DNA from: Isochrysis galbana
Lineage: Eukaryota; Haptophyta; Isochrysidales; Isochrysidaceae
Length of the DNA: 64,000 nt
Assembly (NCBI GenBank): GCA_018136815.1
Contig: CM030935.1
Location: forward strand, 6,366,840 to 6,430,839
Direction of reading: 5' to 3'
The notes beneath the pieces are model-generated. The model worked only from the letters and a program-made list of their open reading frames with translations. It was not told the DNA's origin and made no database searches. Positions 62,412 through 64,000 of this stretch are shown piece by piece. Both the position numbers and the translations under genes were made by a program. Each line of letters begins with the position of its first letter. Position 1 is the stretch's first letter.

Positions 62412-63070
62412 CGGACAAAAAATTCCGTCCTAGAAACTAGGACCACGTCCTAGAAAATTCTTGGATTTCTAGGACTCTGCCGATCATGCCTCCATTATAG
62501 CCTATGGTGAGCTTATGAGACATCCCATCACCTGAAGCAAACCATCTCCACATCCCATTCAACCTTAGCTCTCCCCATGACCAACTCTGCGGAGCTTGCC
62601 TTTGCTTACTTTTGCTACTAAATTCAGCATGCGGTGCTGCACTCGGGCGTCCGCTCGCACCAGAGGAGTTTTATTTTAGACCTTTTGGAGCAGTAGGCTA
62701 GCGGATTGGACACTTAGATGACAAAACCAAGCTTGGTGGTCACTGAAGGTCTCAAAGAGAACAGTCAAAGCAACATTTCATCTCCTGGGGACCATGGGTA
62801 GAAGAGCTCCCCATTGGGTGGTATCAGCCATTTCTCCCGTTTCTAGGACAAGCAGCAATTGCGACCTGGTGACCCGTAAACGCGTCACAAAACTTGGTGT
62901 TGCTGAGGGATTGGTGCCTAGGTACACCTGGAACATTTAATGAAGACATGCATGTGGTAACTCAATAGCCAAGGTTTGGGACAAAATAACATGGTACGCT
63001 CATGCTCTCACCTAGCAAAGTCCGTCCTAGTTTCTAGGACTGGTCCTAGAAAGCTGGGTACCTTTATCCG
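62412..63070. mobile_element. CGGA inverted-repeat element, twin copy 2
   Basis: Also 659 bp, the same ends, in the same orientation, differing from copy 1 at only about a dozen bases. Target duplication CTCA at 62408-62411 and 63071-63074. The two copies are 30 bp apart. Confidence 0.82.
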
Positions 63071-63534
63071 CTCAGCGCACCTGCCCGCACGCCTTGAAGT
63101 GGTGGCACAGACACATACACATATGCATCCCTTCAAATCTCCCCCCTCGCAAACCCCGGCTCCCATTATAACTCCCCACAAGTTACAATGAGGGAAAACC
63201 CAGTGAGGCGGACCGACCTACGTCGGGCGACTCACCGGGGAAAAACACCGGGGGGGGGGGGGGGAGGGACCTCTCGTCGAGAAGCAGAACGGCCCCTACA
63301 GCTCGCGCCGCGAGCAGTCCTCGAAGAAATAAATGACTGCGCCCCCCGATACCTGCCACAAGGACGTCTTGAGCCACTCCCACTCCCTTCCTCTCTTCCT
63401 CCTGTCGCCAGCCGCCCCCCTTCGCCCGTTTGCTAACGCAAACGGGGCCCGTGTCTTACCGCACTCCATCGGAGGGGGTGCAAAACCCCCCCTCTCCCTC
63501 TCTCCATTCTCCTCCACCCCTCTCCCTGCGGCGC
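63071..63534. other. R3 copy and GC-rich stretch, no gene
   Basis: 63125-63210 is the inverse of R3 (33936-34047). A G-run lies at 63250-63265. CT-rich sequence follows to 63530. No credible coding sequence. Confidence 0.5.
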
Positions 63535-63690
63535 GTCGCCATGCGGCGCGCCACGGCCTGCTCTCAGAGGGCCTTTGGGGGCTCCCAGAGGGCCAGCAAG
63601 GGCAGCTCAGGGGGCAGTGGAGGCTGGGGCTCAGCCCCTGGCCCCCCCTGCCTCTCCCACGCTGGCCATTGGGGCCTCCCTGCGGCCTCT
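63535..63690 (-). repeat. Dispersed GC-rich repeat R4, copy 3
   Basis: Minus strand matches 23590-23735: GAGAGGCAGGGGGGGCCAGG, GGGCTGAGCCCCAGCC, CCCCCTGAGCT and CTCTGAGAGCAGGCC. A fourth, weaker relative lies inverted at about 24640-24715. Confidence 0.75.
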
Positions 63691-64000
63691 GTATGCCTGC
63701 AACATAGTTTGGTGAATCTATAGCCATAGATAGACCCAGCGGCTGCCATTCACGATCCGCCCCGCAAACGGAATAGTGCCAGCTTCAAACCTTAAATGCA
63801 AAAGTGGGGGGGCGCAGCGACGCGCACTGACCTGGGAGAAGGCGCACCTTATAGAGCGATCAAACAATACACATACTATATGAAATTCCAATTTTATTAT
63901 CCCCATACCACCCATAGGTTCTCAGTTTGCAGTGCTCAACTGTCGCTCCCTATGCCCCTGACCCGATACTTACCCGGGAGTAGTGGTACTAACGCTCAGG
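63691..64000. other. Right end of window, no gene
   Basis: A+T-richer with short ORFs only. The last bases (63975-64000) are another copy of the AGTGGTACTAACGCTCA word. Confidence 0.35.

Overview
The window is GC-rich nuclear DNA of an intron-bearing unicellular eukaryote, most likely a microalga or related protist. The lineage cannot be fixed from sequence alone. The evidence is GT-AG introns that restore reading frame in conserved genes, eukaryote-only proteins (CPSF100/CPSF2, an SMC5/6 subunit, a CCDC174-like protein, a CaM-kinase), and a dense mix of retrotransposons and DNA transposons. A run of 100 Ns (47857-47956) marks a scaffold gap.

Host genes by position: CaMK-type protein kinase (67-2180, +, first exons outside the window); hypothetical ORF (6527-7210, +); malate synthase G (9729-12344, -); ADP-ribosyltransferase fused to LamG-like domains (about 13326-15314, +) with a stray LamG terminal exon at 16186-16311; acidic ORF (15025-15831, -); coiled-coil ORF (17659-17952, +); NSE1-like SMC5/6 subunit lacking its RING (19917-20990, -); CCDC174-like protein (21778-23286, +); MFS transporter of oxalate/formate-antiporter type (26375-28615, -); small ORF near 29094-29443 (+); CPSF2 in seven exons (29875-33595, -); fucosyltransferase-like ORF (37019-39400, -); hypothetical ORF (40801-41541, -); polytopic membrane protein (42843-45623, -); and a two-exon fragment at 46250-46776 (+).

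Mobile DNA dominates the rest. The largest item, 47957-61202 (-), is a Ty3/gypsy chromovirus with 1.1-kb LTRs (TGT...ACA), gag, a separate reading frame ending in a phage/Dcm-like DNA cytosine methyltransferase domain, a protease-RT-RNaseH frame, a frame-broken integrase and a chromodomain. Three further traces exist: an LTR fragment (3790-3993), an internally deleted derivative (34240-35213), and a second gag start abutting the scaffold gap. A second recurrent family, here called hairpin-ATG elements, starts with an 18-20 nt palindrome followed within 3-8 nt by an ATG, in several copies opening a Pro-rich ORF beginning MERA. Six copies are visible. One carries a 1,255-bp TRIM-type mini-LTR element (4694-5948) with identical LTRs and a 5-bp target duplication; removing it restores the MERA reading frame. 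Other elements are two PIF/Harbinger transposase remnants, a hAT transposase remnant, twin 659-bp inverted-repeat elements with 4-bp target duplications (61723-63070), MITE-like and foldback repeats, and several dispersed repeats.

The host genes are unrelated housekeeping genes, not a pathway cluster. The strongest candidates for unusual biology are the methyltransferase-bearing chromovirus, which pairs a chromatin-reading chromodomain with a DNA-modifying domain, and the hairpin-ATG family.
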